From contig NZ_JADNRA010000035.1 of the NCBI RefSeq assembly GCF_015709525.1, positions 292,483-356,482 of the forward strand: 64,000 nucleotides of DNA, in the 5' to 3' direction. The notes under the pieces were generated by a model that worked only from the letters and a program-made list of their open reading frames with translations, made no database searches and was not told the origin of the DNA. Below are positions 45,411-53,612 of this stretch, in pieces (the first letter of the stretch is position 1; the number at the start of each line of letters is the position of its first letter). The translations under genes and the position numbers were made by a program. Origin of the DNA: Methylocystis sp. L43. GTDB lineage: Bacteria > Pseudomonadota > Alphaproteobacteria > Rhizobiales > Beijerinckiaceae.

Positions 45411-46217
45411 ATGGCGGTGAACAGCGCGCTCTATGTCGGTTCGGTGGCGCATCGCCGTCTGCGGCCGAAAGCGCACCGGCTACGCTATCGCGTCTTCGCG
45501 CTGCTGCTCGATCTCGACGAGTTACCGGCGCTCGACAAACAGCTCCGGCTGTTCTCGCTCGCGCGCTTCAATCTCTTCGGATTTCGCGCGCAGGATCACC
45601 TTTTTGCCCGCGCTGGCGATCTGCGCAGCGAAGTCGAGTCGATCTTGCGTGACGCTGGTCTCGAGGCGCGGGGCGGCGCGATCCGCCTCTTGACCATGCC
45701 GCGCATTCTCGGCTTCGCCTTCAATCCGCTGAGCATCTTCTTCTGCTATCGCGTCGATGGCGCGGTACAGGCGATCCTTTACGAGGTCAACAACACATTC
45801 GGGCAGCGTCACGCTTATCTCTTTCCGGTCAACGCGGACCGCAAAACGCTTCGTCACGACTGTTCGAAGCAGTTCTATGTTTCGCCCTTCGTGGCGATGG
45901 ACATGGCGTACAGTTTCCGGATCAAGCCGCCGGACGACGCCTACACGATCTCGATATCGGTTGCGGACGATGCCGGCGACATGCTGATCGCCACGCAGCG
46001 CCTGGCGCGCCAGACGCTCGACGATCGCGCCTTGCTGCGCGTCTTTCTCTCGCATCCGCTGCTGACGCTGAAAGTGATCGCCGGCATTCACTACGAAGCG
46101 TTGCTGATCTGGCTCAAGGGCGTCCGGTTGCATGTCCGGCCGCCGCCGCCTGATCGCGCCGTAACCGTCGTCATCAAGCAAAACAGCGAAAAGGAAAGCC
46201 TTTCATGTCAGATCTGA
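45411..46217 (+). CDS. DUF1365 family protein
   Basis: 268 residues. Conserved motifs HRRLRPKAHRLRYRVFALLLDLDEL, LLTMPRILGFAFNPLSIFFCYR, YEVNNTFGQRHAYLF and KQFYVSPFVAMDMAYSFRI define DUF1365. Usually encoded next to a flavin oxidoreductase and Cfa, as here; biochemical function unknown. The start has TAGGAGCGG upstream, and its end overlaps the Cfa gene by 13 bp. Confidence 0.93.
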   Translation: MAVNSALYVGSVAHRRLRPKAHRLRYRVFALLLDLDELPALDKQLRLFSLARFNLFGFRAQDHLFARAGDLRSEVESILRDAGLEARGGAIRLLTMPRILGFAFNPLSIFFCYRVDGAVQAILYEVNNTFGQRHAYLFPVNADRKTLRHDCSKQFYVSPFVAMDMAYSFRIKPPDDAYTISISVADDAGDMLIATQRLARQTLDDRALLRVFLSHPLLTLKVIAGIHYEALLIWLKGVRLHVRPPPPDRAVTVVIKQNSEKESLSCQI

Positions 46218-47443
46218 CGTCCCCCGGCACACAGGGTCTTTCGGTGTCGGGTCGCATTGCCGGGAGCGGCATGGGGCTTTCGGCGCTTGTCCTGCGCAAG
46301 GTGATGGCGGCGATGGAGAAGGGCCGTCTGATCTTCGTGCTCCCGGACGGGACGCGCGTCGACTGTCACGGTCCAAAGCCGGGGCCGGAAGCGACAATCG
46401 TTGTTCACAAAATGTCGGCGCTCCGGCGGCTACTGTTCTCTGGCGACGTCGCCTTCGCGGAGGCTTTCCTTCGCGGAGAGTGGAGCAGCCCCAATCTTGT
46501 TTCCGCAATCGAGGTTGCGGCGGTCAATGGCGACGCCTTCATGCGCGCGGTGCAGGGCTTCGCGCCGGCCCGTTTCGCAAACTGGCTGATGCATCGCCTG
46601 CGCGCCAATTCCCGCGCCGGCAGCCGGCGCAACATCGCCGCGCATTACGATCTGGGCAATGAATTCTATCGCCTGTGGCTCGATCCGCAGATGTTCTATT
46701 CGTCCGGTATCTATCCAACGGGAGAAGAGACACTTCAACAGGCGCAGCGCAACAAGATTGATCGCGTGCTCGATCTGCTCGACGCGCGTAATGGCGAAAC
46801 GGTCCTAGAGATCGGCTGCGGCTGGGGCGGTCTCGCCGCCGAGATGGCGCAGACGGGCGCGGGCGCCATCACTGGACTGACGCTGTCGAAGCAACAGCTC
46901 GCCAACGCGCAAGACGTGATTGCGAAGCGCGGCCTTCAGTCAAGGGTCGATCTTCGTCTGCAGGATTATCGCGACGTCCCCGGCGTCTTCGACCGCATCG
47001 TCTCGATTGAAATGATCGAATCGGTCGGCCGCGACTATTGGCCCGTCTATTTCTCGACGCTGCGCGATCGACTCGCGCCGGGCGGCTATATCGTGTTGCA
47101 GGCGATCACCATAGAAGACTGCCGCTTCGAGGAATATATGAACACGCCGGATTTCATCCAGCGCTACATTTTTCCGGGCGGCGCGCTTCCCTGTCCGCGC
47201 GCCCTGCAGGAGGAAGCGGATCGCGCGGGTTTGCGCCTCGAAACGATCGAGACGTTCGGCGACGGCTATGCGCGAACTGTCGCCGACTGGCGTCGTCGCT
47301 TCCATGCGAACTGGAACGAGATCGAAGCGCTCGGTTTCGATCCGTCCTTCCGGCGGCTGTGGGACTACTACCTCTGCTATTGCGAAGGCGGCTTCCGCGC
47401 CGGCGCGATCGATGTAGGGCTTTATCGGCTCACCCATGCATGA
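46205..47443 (+). CDS. cfa: Cyclopropane-fatty-acyl-phospholipid synthase
   Basis: 412 residues, usual length. NIAAHYDLGNEFYRLWLDPQMFYSSGIY (substrate headgroup region), SAM site VLEIGCGWGGLAAEMAQ, GLTLSKQQLANAQ, DRIVSIEMIESVGRDYW, FIQRYIFPGGALP and DWRRRFHANWNEI all match Cfa. Methylates double bonds of phospholipid acyl chains. It starts at ATG 46205 (AAAAGGAAAG upstream), overlapping DUF1365. Paralogue of the gene at 40720-41751. Confidence 0.94.
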   Translation: MSDLTSPGTQGLSVSGRIAGSGMGLSALVLRKVMAAMEKGRLIFVLPDGTRVDCHGPKPGPEATIVVHKMSALRRLLFSGDVAFAEAFLRGEWSSPNLVSAIEVAAVNGDAFMRAVQGFAPARFANWLMHRLRANSRAGSRRNIAAHYDLGNEFYRLWLDPQMFYSSGIYPTGEETLQQAQRNKIDRVLDLLDARNGETVLEIGCGWGGLAAEMAQTGAGAITGLTLSKQQLANAQDVIAKRGLQSRVDLRLQDYRDVPGVFDRIVSIEMIESVGRDYWPVYFSTLRDRLAPGGYIVLQAITIEDCRFEEYMNTPDFIQRYIFPGGALPCPRALQEEADRAGLRLETIETFGDGYARTVADWRRRFHANWNEIEALGFDPSFRRLWDYYLCYCEGGFRAGAIDVGLYRLTHA

Positions 47444-47455
47444 CGAAAGGAGGCA

Positions 47456-47848
47456 ATGATGCGCAATAGGCTACTTGCCCGGTTCTTTTCTATCCTCTTC
47501 GGGACAATCCTGATCCCAGGATTCGCTAGCGCCGAGAATAACGGCATTCTCGGCAATTGGGCGCGTGGCGACGGCAATGCCCGTGTGCGCATCGCGCCCT
47601 GCGGCGGCGCGCTTTGCGCGATCAATACCTGGATTCGCGATCCATCGAGCGACGAACATGTCGGCGATCGGCTGGTGATGAAAGTTTCGGGCGGCGATTC
47701 CTCCATGTCCGGCACTGCCTATGACCCGCAGCGTAAGCTCAATTACCGCCTCGAGATCAATTACGGCTCGCAGTCGATGCAGACTCGCGGATGCGTGCTC
47801 GCGGGGATCGTCTGCAAATCGATCAGTTGGACACGCGTGTCGCGTTGA
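47456..47848 (+). CDS. DUF2147 family secreted protein
   Basis: 130 residues with a signal peptide (ARFFSILFGTILIPGFASA, cleaved before ENNG). Mature: GILGNWARGDGNARVRIAPCGGALCAINTWIRDP and the C-terminal CVLAGIVCKSISW, the DUF2147 calycin-like pattern with paired cysteines. Two adjacent ATG codons follow AAAGGAGG. Probably an envelope lipid-binding protein of the sigma-E operon. Confidence 0.87.
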   Translation: MMRNRLLARFFSILFGTILIPGFASAENNGILGNWARGDGNARVRIAPCGGALCAINTWIRDPSSDEHVGDRLVMKVSGGDSSMSGTAYDPQRKLNYRLEINYGSQSMQTRGCVLAGIVCKSISWTRVSR

Positions 47849-47874
47849 CGCGTCAACGCCACCGGAGGGAGACC

Positions 47875-48396
47875 ATGATGAAAAAGAACAGCGTCATTCG
47901 CTCTCTGCTAATCCTTTTGGCGTTCGGCGCTAGCGCGCAGGGGCTCGCGCAGGACCGCCCGGTAAGACCGATAGACCCGGCGCGCCTCTATCGGGGAACC
48001 TGGCTCGAAGTCGCGCGCCGCCCCATGTGGCTCACAGACGGCTGTGTAAGAGGAACGACGAGCTATGCACGCGGCGCGCAGCCCAATCAGGTCCATGTGC
48101 GCGACGCCTGTCGCAAGGGTGCCGAAGAGACTGTTCTCAGTGGCGACGCCGAGATCCTCGATCCGGGCGTCAATTCCAGGCTGATGGTTCGCTACAATCC
48201 GCTGCTGTCGGTCGAATACAACATCGTCGATCACGCGCGCGACTACAGTTGGTTCATCGAGACCAGCCCGACGCTGGACAATGTGTTCATTTTCACGCGC
48301 AGATTGCCATCGAAGAAACAGTTGTCGGCGCTGGTGAACCGCACCCGGGCGCTTGGTCATGATACATCGGCGCTGGAATTTCCATGGAGTAAATAG
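47875..48396 (+). CDS. Lipocalin-like (Blc-type) secreted protein
   Basis: 173 residues from ATG 47875 (GGAGGGAGACC upstream). Signal peptide LLILLAFGASAQGLAQ. Mature protein has the lipocalin first motif YRGTWLEVARRPMW with the conserved G-x-W, and the last-strand motif YSWFIETSPTLDNVFIFTRRLP. Binds lipids in the periplasm; with DUF2147 and Cfa it completes an envelope-lipid operon. Confidence 0.82.
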   Translation: MMKKNSVIRSLLILLAFGASAQGLAQDRPVRPIDPARLYRGTWLEVARRPMWLTDGCVRGTTSYARGAQPNQVHVRDACRKGAEETVLSGDAEILDPGVNSRLMVRYNPLLSVEYNIVDHARDYSWFIETSPTLDNVFIFTRRLPSKKQLSALVNRTRALGHDTSALEFPWSK

Positions 48397-48660
48397 TCCC
48401 TTGGCGACGCGCTCATCGTCGATTTGGCGGAGTTTTTCTTCCCAAAGCGTAACGTCTCTTTTGGGTTATGAGCGGTTATTACTTCAAAGGCTGCCTCGCG
48501 CCAGAAGCCGCCTTTGGCTAATGGCTCCCTTGCGTCAGCTACGGGCCTTTGGAGCGTTCCAGAATGATCAGGGCAGTCTTCGATAGTTGCCACTTCATGC
48601 TCGCACTCGTACGTTCGCAAAAAAATGCGCTAATCTTCCTTCTCTATAATGTCATACGCG

Positions 48661-48939
48661 CTACAGCTCCTGCAACAGCGCCTCTGCCTGCGCCAGCACG
48701 GTTTGAACGGCTTCTTCGGCGAGGTCAGGCGGGTAGCCGTATTTTTTGAGGATGCGTTTCACCAGCACGCGCATATTGGCGCGCGCGCTTTCTCGCTTCG
48801 CCCAATCGACCGTCACATTCTTGCGCAGGCTTTCAAGCAGCTCATGCGCGATGACGCGGAGCTTCTCATCGCCCATCGCCTGGACCGCGCTTTCGTCCCG
48901 GCGGCGCCTATCGAGGCGGGCTTTAAGCTGCAAACTCAA
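48661..48939 (-). pseudogene. C-terminal fragment of a type I restriction enzyme HsdR
   Basis: 92 codons. From [20 protein letters not shown] through [31 protein letters not shown] and [15 protein letters not shown] it matches the C-terminal helical domain (DUF3387) of HsdR. The motor and nuclease parts are missing and the first 18 residues do not belong to the family. No hsdM or hsdS nearby. A relic of a lost restriction locus. Confidence 0.8.
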
Positions 48940-49035
48940 TCAAGCCATAGATGGGCTTTCTCGTGCAGGGGACGGGAGCGGGAGGCGGTCGGGGCCGGCG
49001 TCAACCGCCAACCCCGGCTCCATCGCTCCACCAGA

Positions 49036-49626
49036 TCAAACCGGCCGGTTTTCGTTGCGGTTCTTGACGGGCTCCATGCGCTCGACGCCCTGCTGATAGG
49101 CGATGACTTCGTAAGCGTCGTTGAACTTCAGCGCCGTGTCGAGAAGAACGTCGAGCTTGCCGCCGGTGTCGAGCTTCTTGATGTCATTCTTGTCGACCAT
49201 GGCGAGATCCATCATCTCCTTCCAAACGGTCGATTCATCGCAGGGCAGCACGTTGTAAGTGATCTCGCCGAGCTTGACGCGGAATTTCGCGAGCAGGTCG
49301 ACATTGTTGCAGAACATGAAGTAAGCGCCCGTCGGCGAGAGAAGATCGCCGATCACTTCATGGGCCGTTTCGAGATAGGCGAAATTATGCAGATAGCCGG
49401 CGAGGATCGGGATCGTCGCTTCGCCTTCATTCGCGAAGGTCAGCACCTGCTCGATGCTGAAATCCGGCGGGCGCTTTTCGTCGGCCAGCTGCTCCTGAAA
49501 TTTGAGCGCGATGTCGCCCCGAAAACCGAAACGCCCCGGCTTGCCGGTCGGCCCCTTAAGCACTGCGTTGAGCAGGCGGCCCTCCCGATCCAGCCGAGCA
49601 AGGGCAGTCTTCTCAATTTGAGTCAT
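49036..49626 (-). CDS. Conserved hypothetical protein, likely NifA/sigma-54 controlled
   Basis: 196 residues from ATG 49626 (CGGAGAACTG upstream). Soluble, no signal peptide. Readable segments: LDREGRLLNAVLKGPTGKPG, FSIEQVLTFANEGEATIPIL, YFMFCNNVDLLAKFRVKLGE. I do not recognise the fold. A -24/-12 promoter (49696-49711) and a NifA element (49772) precede it and the element is shared with the divergent iscA operon, which links it to nitrogen fixation. Confidence 0.72.
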   Translation of the reverse strand: MTQIEKTALARLDREGRLLNAVLKGPTGKPGRFGFRGDIALKFQEQLADEKRPPDFSIEQVLTFANEGEATIPILAGYLHNFAYLETAHEVIGDLLSPTGAYFMFCNNVDLLAKFRVKLGEITYNVLPCDESTVWKEMMDLAMVDKNDIKKLDTGGKLDVLLDTALKFNDAYEVIAYQQGVERMEPVKNRNENRPV

Positions 49627-49695
49627 CGACAGTTCTCCGCTTTGCAATCCGTACGCAGCATCCGCGCGGGGGATCCTTCGTTACGCCGCGTCTCA

Positions 49696-49711
49696 TGCAA
49701 AAACTTCGCCG
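49696..49711 (-). promoter_or_regulatory. Sigma-54 promoter candidate of the 49036-49626 gene
   Basis: Minus strand CGGCGAAGTTTTTGCA: GG and GC separated by exactly 10 bp. The -24 half is weaker than the consensus (CGGCGA); -12 half TTTGCA is good. It lies 61 bp from the NifA element at 49772. Confidence 0.5.
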
Positions 49712-49771
49712 CAGTTTCGAAGCCTCGATGGGCCGATCGGCGCGACGGAACCGACACGGAGCGGGCGGCAA

Positions 49772-49787
49772 TGTACGAAACAAGACA
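49772..49787. promoter_or_regulatory. NifA upstream activator sequence
   Basis: TGT-ACGAAACAAG-ACA, exact TGT-N10-ACA. Lies between the divergent sigma-54 promoters at 49696 and 49838 and probably serves both. Confidence 0.72.
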
Positions 49788-49837
49788 AAACCACCGGTTA
49801 TCCTGGAGCTCCCGCGCTGTTTAGCCCGCAATTGTCG

Positions 49838-49853
49838 CGGCACATGAATTGCT
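49838..49853 (+). promoter_or_regulatory. Sigma-54 promoter of the iscA-nfu-nifS-nifT operon
   Basis: CGGCAC-ATGAA-TTGCT; GG-N10-GC spacing exact. 51 bp downstream of a NifA element; predicted transcript starts about 28 bp before ATG 49893. Confidence 0.78.
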
Positions 49854-49892
49854 TTGAGTGGGGCAGCCGCATTTGGATACTGGAAGAGCGAC

Positions 49893-50213
49893 ATGATCAA
49901 CCTGACCGACAGCGCCCTGAATGCAGTGCAGACGGCCATTTCCAGCGCCGCCGATCCCGTCGATGGGCTGAGGATCATGGTGGAGGCCGGCGGCTGCGCT
50001 GGCTATCAGTACAAAATGGGTCTCGTGCGCGAAGCCAGTCCCGACGACACGGTGATTGAGCGCAGCGGGGTCAAGGTGTTCATTGACAACACCAGCCACG
50101 AACTCCTGACAGGCACGACCATCGACTATGTCGTCGCGGTGCAGGGCTCGGGGTTCACCTTCGACAATCCGAACGCGCAATCGAGCTGCTCCTGCGGCAA
50201 GTCTTTCGGGTAA
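49893..50213 (+). CDS. iscA: HesB/IscA-type iron-sulfur carrier of the nif cluster
   Basis: 106 residues. A-type Fe-S carrier: GGCAGYQYKM and CSCGKSF hold the three cysteines, with C-x-C at the end. Family length. Delivers clusters to nitrogenase components with NifS. Start ATG 49893 (GGAAGAGCG upstream). Confidence 0.92.
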   Translation: MINLTDSALNAVQTAISSAADPVDGLRIMVEAGGCAGYQYKMGLVREASPDDTVIERSGVKVFIDNTSHELLTGTTIDYVVAVQGSGFTFDNPNAQSSCSCGKSFG

Positions 50214-50277
50214 TTTCGGCCCGGTTTCACAATTCATGAGAGCGCGTCCGCGGGACTGCGTTGCGGAGGACGAAGCT

Positions 50278-50577
50278 ATGTTGCACGACAATCAGAAGAA
50301 CGAAGAAACTGTCCAGATCGAAACGGCTCCGTCGCCGGAGCGCGAGCAGGTCATTCGCGCCGTCATTGATGAGATTCGTCCCAATCTGCGCCGCGACGGC
50401 GGCGACTGTGAGCTCATCGAAATCTGCGGCAACAAAATCATGGTGCGACTCACGGGGGCTTGCGTGCTCTGCAAGTTGAGCAGCGCGACGCTCGAAGGCA
50501 TCCAGGCCAAGTTGATCGAAGAGCTCGGCGAGTTCGTGCGGCTCGTGCCAGTGCCGGGCGCTGCGGCGCGTCTTTGA
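50278..50577 (+). CDS. NifU C-terminal domain (Nfu-type) scaffold
   Basis: 99 residues from ATG 50278 (GGAGGACG upstream). Nfu fold: EIRPNLRRDGGDCELIEICGNKIMVRLTGAC then C-x2-C in ACVLCKLSS, LEGIQAKLIEEL. Full-length NifU would also have an IscU domain and a ferredoxin-like domain; neither is here, so the diazotroph uses only the C-terminal domain together with IscA. Same order (iscA, nfu, nifS) as other alphaproteobacterial diazotrophs. Confidence 0.9.
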   Translation: MLHDNQKNEETVQIETAPSPEREQVIRAVIDEIRPNLRRDGGDCELIEICGNKIMVRLTGACVLCKLSSATLEGIQAKLIEELGEFVRLVPVPGAAARL

Positions 50578-50589
50578 GCGAGAGTGTCG

Positions 50590-51777
50590 ATGCGGCGCGT
50601 CTATCTCGACAATAACGCGACGACGCGCACCGACCCTGAGGTCGTGGCGAAGATGCTGCCGTTTTTCAGCGAGGAATTCGGCAACGCCTCGTCATCACAC
50701 GGCTTCGGCGTCGAGGTCTCGGGCGCGGTCCGAGAGGCGCGGCGCAGCGTGCAGGCGCTGCTCGGCGCGGCGCATGATCACGAGATCGTGTTCACCTCAG
50801 GCGGTACGGAATCGGACAATGCGGCGATCTTGGCCGGGCTCGCGGCGCGCGAGGGTCGCGACGAGATCGTGACCACCGCCGTCGAGCACCCCGCGATCCT
50901 GTCGCTCGTCGAACATCTACAAAAGACTCGCGGCGTCACCGTTCACCTCATTGGCGTCGACGCGCGCGGGCGCATCGATCTTGACGCTTATCGCGCGGCG
51001 CTGGGGCCGAAGACAGCGATCGTCTCGGCGATGTGGGCGAACAACGAAACCGGCACGCTGTTTCCTGTCGAAGAACTTGCGCGTCTCGCGCATGAGGCAG
51101 GCGCTCTATTTCATACCGACGCTGTGCAGGCGGTTGGCAAGATTCCAATCGATCTGAAAACGACGCAGATCGATTTCCTTTCGCTGTCCGGACATAAGCT
51201 GCATGGTCCCAAGGGAATCGGCGCGCTCTATGTGCGTAAGGGAACGAAATTCGCTCCGTTTCTTCGCGGCGGCCATCAGGAACGGGCGCGCCGCGGCGGA
51301 ACTGAGAATACGCCTGGGATCGTTGGACTAGGCGCCGCCGCCGAATTGGCGCGTTTGCGCCTGCAAGAAGACGCCGTCCATATCGCGGCCTTGCGTGACA
51401 GGCTCGAAACCGGCGTGACGCAGCGGATCGGCCAGTGCCAGATTTCCGGCGACGTCGACAATCGGCTCGTCAACACGTCCAACATCGCCTTTTCCGACAT
51501 AGAGGGCGAAGCGATATTGACCCATTTGGATCGCGCCGGCATCGCCGCCTCAACCGGCTCGGCCTGCACAGCGGGATCGACCGAGCCGTCGCATGTGCTG
51601 CGCGCGATGAACGTGCCGGAGGAGGCGTTGCATGGCGCGATACGCTTCTCCCTGTCGCGAGAAAACACGATTGAAGAGATCGACGATGTGCTGGAGACGC
51701 TGCCCGGCATCGTCGCCAAGTTGAGGGAAATCGCGCGGGCGTCGCGCCATACGGAAGCGCAGCTGCTCACGAACTAG
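50590..51777 (+). CDS. nifS: NifS cysteine desulfurase
   Basis: 395 residues; supplies sulfur for nitrogenase cofactors from cysteine. YLDNNATTRTDPEV and GNASSSHGFG near the start; PLP lysine in LSGHKLHGPKGIGALYV; active-site Cys in STGSACTAGSTEPSHVL (about residue 325). The ATG at 50590 is preferred to GTG 50584. Stop of nfu lies 12 bp before it. Confidence 0.95.
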   Translation: MRRVYLDNNATTRTDPEVVAKMLPFFSEEFGNASSSHGFGVEVSGAVREARRSVQALLGAAHDHEIVFTSGGTESDNAAILAGLAAREGRDEIVTTAVEHPAILSLVEHLQKTRGVTVHLIGVDARGRIDLDAYRAALGPKTAIVSAMWANNETGTLFPVEELARLAHEAGALFHTDAVQAVGKIPIDLKTTQIDFLSLSGHKLHGPKGIGALYVRKGTKFAPFLRGGHQERARRGGTENTPGIVGLGAAAELARLRLQEDAVHIAALRDRLETGVTQRIGQCQISGDVDNRLVNTSNIAFSDIEGEAILTHLDRAGIAASTGSACTAGSTEPSHVLRAMNVPEEALHGAIRFSLSRENTIEEIDDVLETLPGIVAKLREIARASRHTEAQLLTN

Positions 51778-51813
51778 CGCGGGCGCGATGACCGCGCCAA
51801 AGGAGTCGATGTA

Positions 51814-52029
51814 ATGAAGATCATGATCCGCCGTTCGCCAGAGACCGGCTTGTCGATCTACGTCCCCAAAAAGGACCTGGAAGAGCCGATCGTTGAAACC
51901 GAGCATGAGAGTTTGTGGGGCGGCTGGATCAAGATCGCCAACGGCTGGGTTCTCGATCTGCCCGAAATGGCGGCCGGCACTTCGCTTCCGATCACAGTCA
52001 ATGCGCGCAAGCGCGGCGAAGGGGAGTGA
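51814..52029 (+). CDS. nifT: NifT/FixU family protein
   Basis: 71 residues, family length. KIMIRRSPETGLSIYVPKKDLEEPI and GGWIKIANGWVLDLPEMA are the conserved halves. Usually follows nifK or nifS in nif operons. AAAGGAGTCG precedes the start. Confidence 0.92.
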   Translation: MKIMIRRSPETGLSIYVPKKDLEEPIVETEHESLWGGWIKIANGWVLDLPEMAAGTSLPITVNARKRGEGE

Positions 52030-52034
52030 ACGCG

Positions 52035-52898
52035 ATGAACGCGCCATTTGACAGCTATGTCCTCCTTGAAGGCGAGAAAGCCGAGGAGGCGCTCGGCAAG
52101 GTCGCCGCTGAGCTGAAGACGGGGACCGTGATTCCCTATATCGGTCCTGGGTTGACGCAGCTCTCGCCAACCGAGGTGCCGATGACGCCCGAGGCGCTCG
52201 CCGCGTTTTTCGGGACCAAGGTGGCGTTGCCAAAACGCGCCAAGGGCAATGCTTGGGCAAGCGCGCAGCACATCGAGAACATGAAGCATCGTTCGACCGT
52301 CTCGACGTTGATGTCGCAGGCCTTCAACGACAGCATCGCGCCGACGCCGTTGCACGTCTATCTTGCGTCGCTGCAGCTGCCCATGATCGTTGACAGCTGG
52401 TACGACGCGACCATGCGTTCGGCGCTCGAAGGCCGTAGCGACTGGGGCGAGATCCAGGGCATCACCCGCGCCGGCATCGGCGAGGATCGCTGGTACCGGT
52501 TCTACGCAGCGGACGGAACAGAAACCACCAAGGAAAAAGCCGACGCCTGGGAGACCGTCCTCTACAAGCCGCATGGCAGCATCGCGCCCGCCAAGAATTT
52601 TCTGATCTCCGACGCCGATTACGTCGAGGTGCTGACAGAGATCGACATTCAGACGCCTCTGCCGGAGGCGGTAAAGAATCGCCGGTCCGAGCGCAGCTTC
52701 CTGTTTGTCGGCTGTCGCTTCCACGATCAGTTGTTGCGCACATACGCCCGGCAGATCATGAAGCGCTCGACGACGACGCATCACGCCATCGTCGATCCGG
52801 CCGTGCTGACGAAAAACGAGCTGAAGTTTCTCACCATCCAGGGCATCATACCGATCGCGCTTCCCATCGATCGCGCTTGCGAAATCCTGATCAGCTAA
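52035..52898 (+). CDS. SIR2-like domain protein encoded in the nif operon
   Basis: 287 residues from ATG 52035 (GGGGAGTG upstream), 5 bp after nifT. SIR2-like pattern: TGTVIPYIGPGLTQLSP, IVDSWYDATMRSALEG, the catalytic-type His in YKPHGSIAPAKNFLISDADY and FLFVGCRFHDQLLRTYARQI. SIR2_2 proteins usually bind and hydrolyse NAD or act as phage sensors; its place in a nif operon with nifT and nifS suggests a nitrogen-fixation role, for example NAD-linked regulation. No N-terminal HTH or transmembrane part. Confidence 0.82.
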   Translation: MNAPFDSYVLLEGEKAEEALGKVAAELKTGTVIPYIGPGLTQLSPTEVPMTPEALAAFFGTKVALPKRAKGNAWASAQHIENMKHRSTVSTLMSQAFNDSIAPTPLHVYLASLQLPMIVDSWYDATMRSALEGRSDWGEIQGITRAGIGEDRWYRFYAADGTETTKEKADAWETVLYKPHGSIAPAKNFLISDADYVEVLTEIDIQTPLPEAVKNRRSERSFLFVGCRFHDQLLRTYARQIMKRSTTTHHAIVDPAVLTKNELKFLTIQGIIPIALPIDRACEILIS

Positions 52899-53045
52899 GG
52901 CATCGTTATCTTACTCTCACGCCTGGCGCGGCGGCGGTCGAGCCGACCAAAGCGCTCGGTGATTCTGCGCGTCGGCGGAAGATGCATGACCGAAACTGCC
53001 GTCGCGTCTTTAGCGTAGAAGCGTAGCCAAACAAATTTCGACGGA

Positions 53046-53061
53046 TGTTGCATTTTTTACA
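53046..53061. promoter_or_regulatory. NifA element upstream of nifZ (distal)
   Basis: TGT-TGCATTTTTT-ACA, exact spacing. 98 bp before the -24 element at 53144. Confidence 0.65.
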
Positions 53062-53087
53062 TTCATTCTTGAATAGCGTGTGTCGCT

Positions 53088-53103
53088 TGTCAGCAAAGGA
53101 ACA
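53088..53103. promoter_or_regulatory. NifA element upstream of nifZ (proximal)
   Basis: TGT-CAGCAAAGGA-ACA, exact spacing. Second of two sites before the same promoter. Confidence 0.65.
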
Positions 53104-53143
53104 GGCCCTGGGCCCCTTCGGCTGACCTCCTCACGCTGCAGCA

Positions 53144-53159
53144 TGGCACGCATGTTGCC
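53144..53159 (+). promoter_or_regulatory. Sigma-54 promoter of the nifZ operon
   Basis: TGGCAC-GCATG-TTGCC; consensus -24 and good -12. The 400-bp region 52899-53298 holds only this promoter and its two NifA sites. Untranslated leader about 130 nt. Confidence 0.85.
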
Positions 53160-53298
53160 TCTTCTTCGGCAAAGCGACAACGCCGCTTTGCAGTTCCATC
53201 ACGCAGTTCGACAGCGCCGGCCCAGGTCGATCACGAACCGAATTCCGGCGGTGTGAGCAGCGTGAGATTGCAAACCGGCACCACGGAAGAAGACCGCG

Positions 53299-53601
53299 AT
53301 GAGCAACATCGTTCGCGACAGTGAAGTTTGTGAACTGACTGCGCCGCCCGTCTTTTCTTTCGGCGAGAAAGTGAAGGCGAAGCGCACGATCCGCAACGAC
53401 GGGACATACGCCGGTAAGGAGATCGGCGAGGTTCTCGCCAAGAAAGGCGAGGAAGGCTACGTCGTGAGCATCGGCACCTTTCTCCAACAATTCTATATCT
53501 ACGGGATTGAGTTCACCGAAAGCGGCAATCGCGTCGGCATGAAGCGCAAGGAACTCGAGTCGGCTAATCCGCGCGACGACGTCGATCTCCCGCTTCCTTG
53601 A
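53299..53601 (+). CDS. nifZ: NifZ family protein, first copy
   Basis: 100 residues. PPVFSFGEKVKAKRTIRNDGTYAGKEIGEVLAKKGEEGYV then IYGIEFTESGNRVGMKRKELE match the NifZ domain. NifZ assists maturation of the MoFe protein P-clusters. The start lies in a good context (AGAAGACCGCG). A second NifZ-like protein follows 11 bp downstream. Confidence 0.9.
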   Translation: MSNIVRDSEVCELTAPPVFSFGEKVKAKRTIRNDGTYAGKEIGEVLAKKGEEGYVVSIGTFLQQFYIYGIEFTESGNRVGMKRKELESANPRDDVDLPLP

Positions 53602-53612
53602 GGAGTGTGAAC

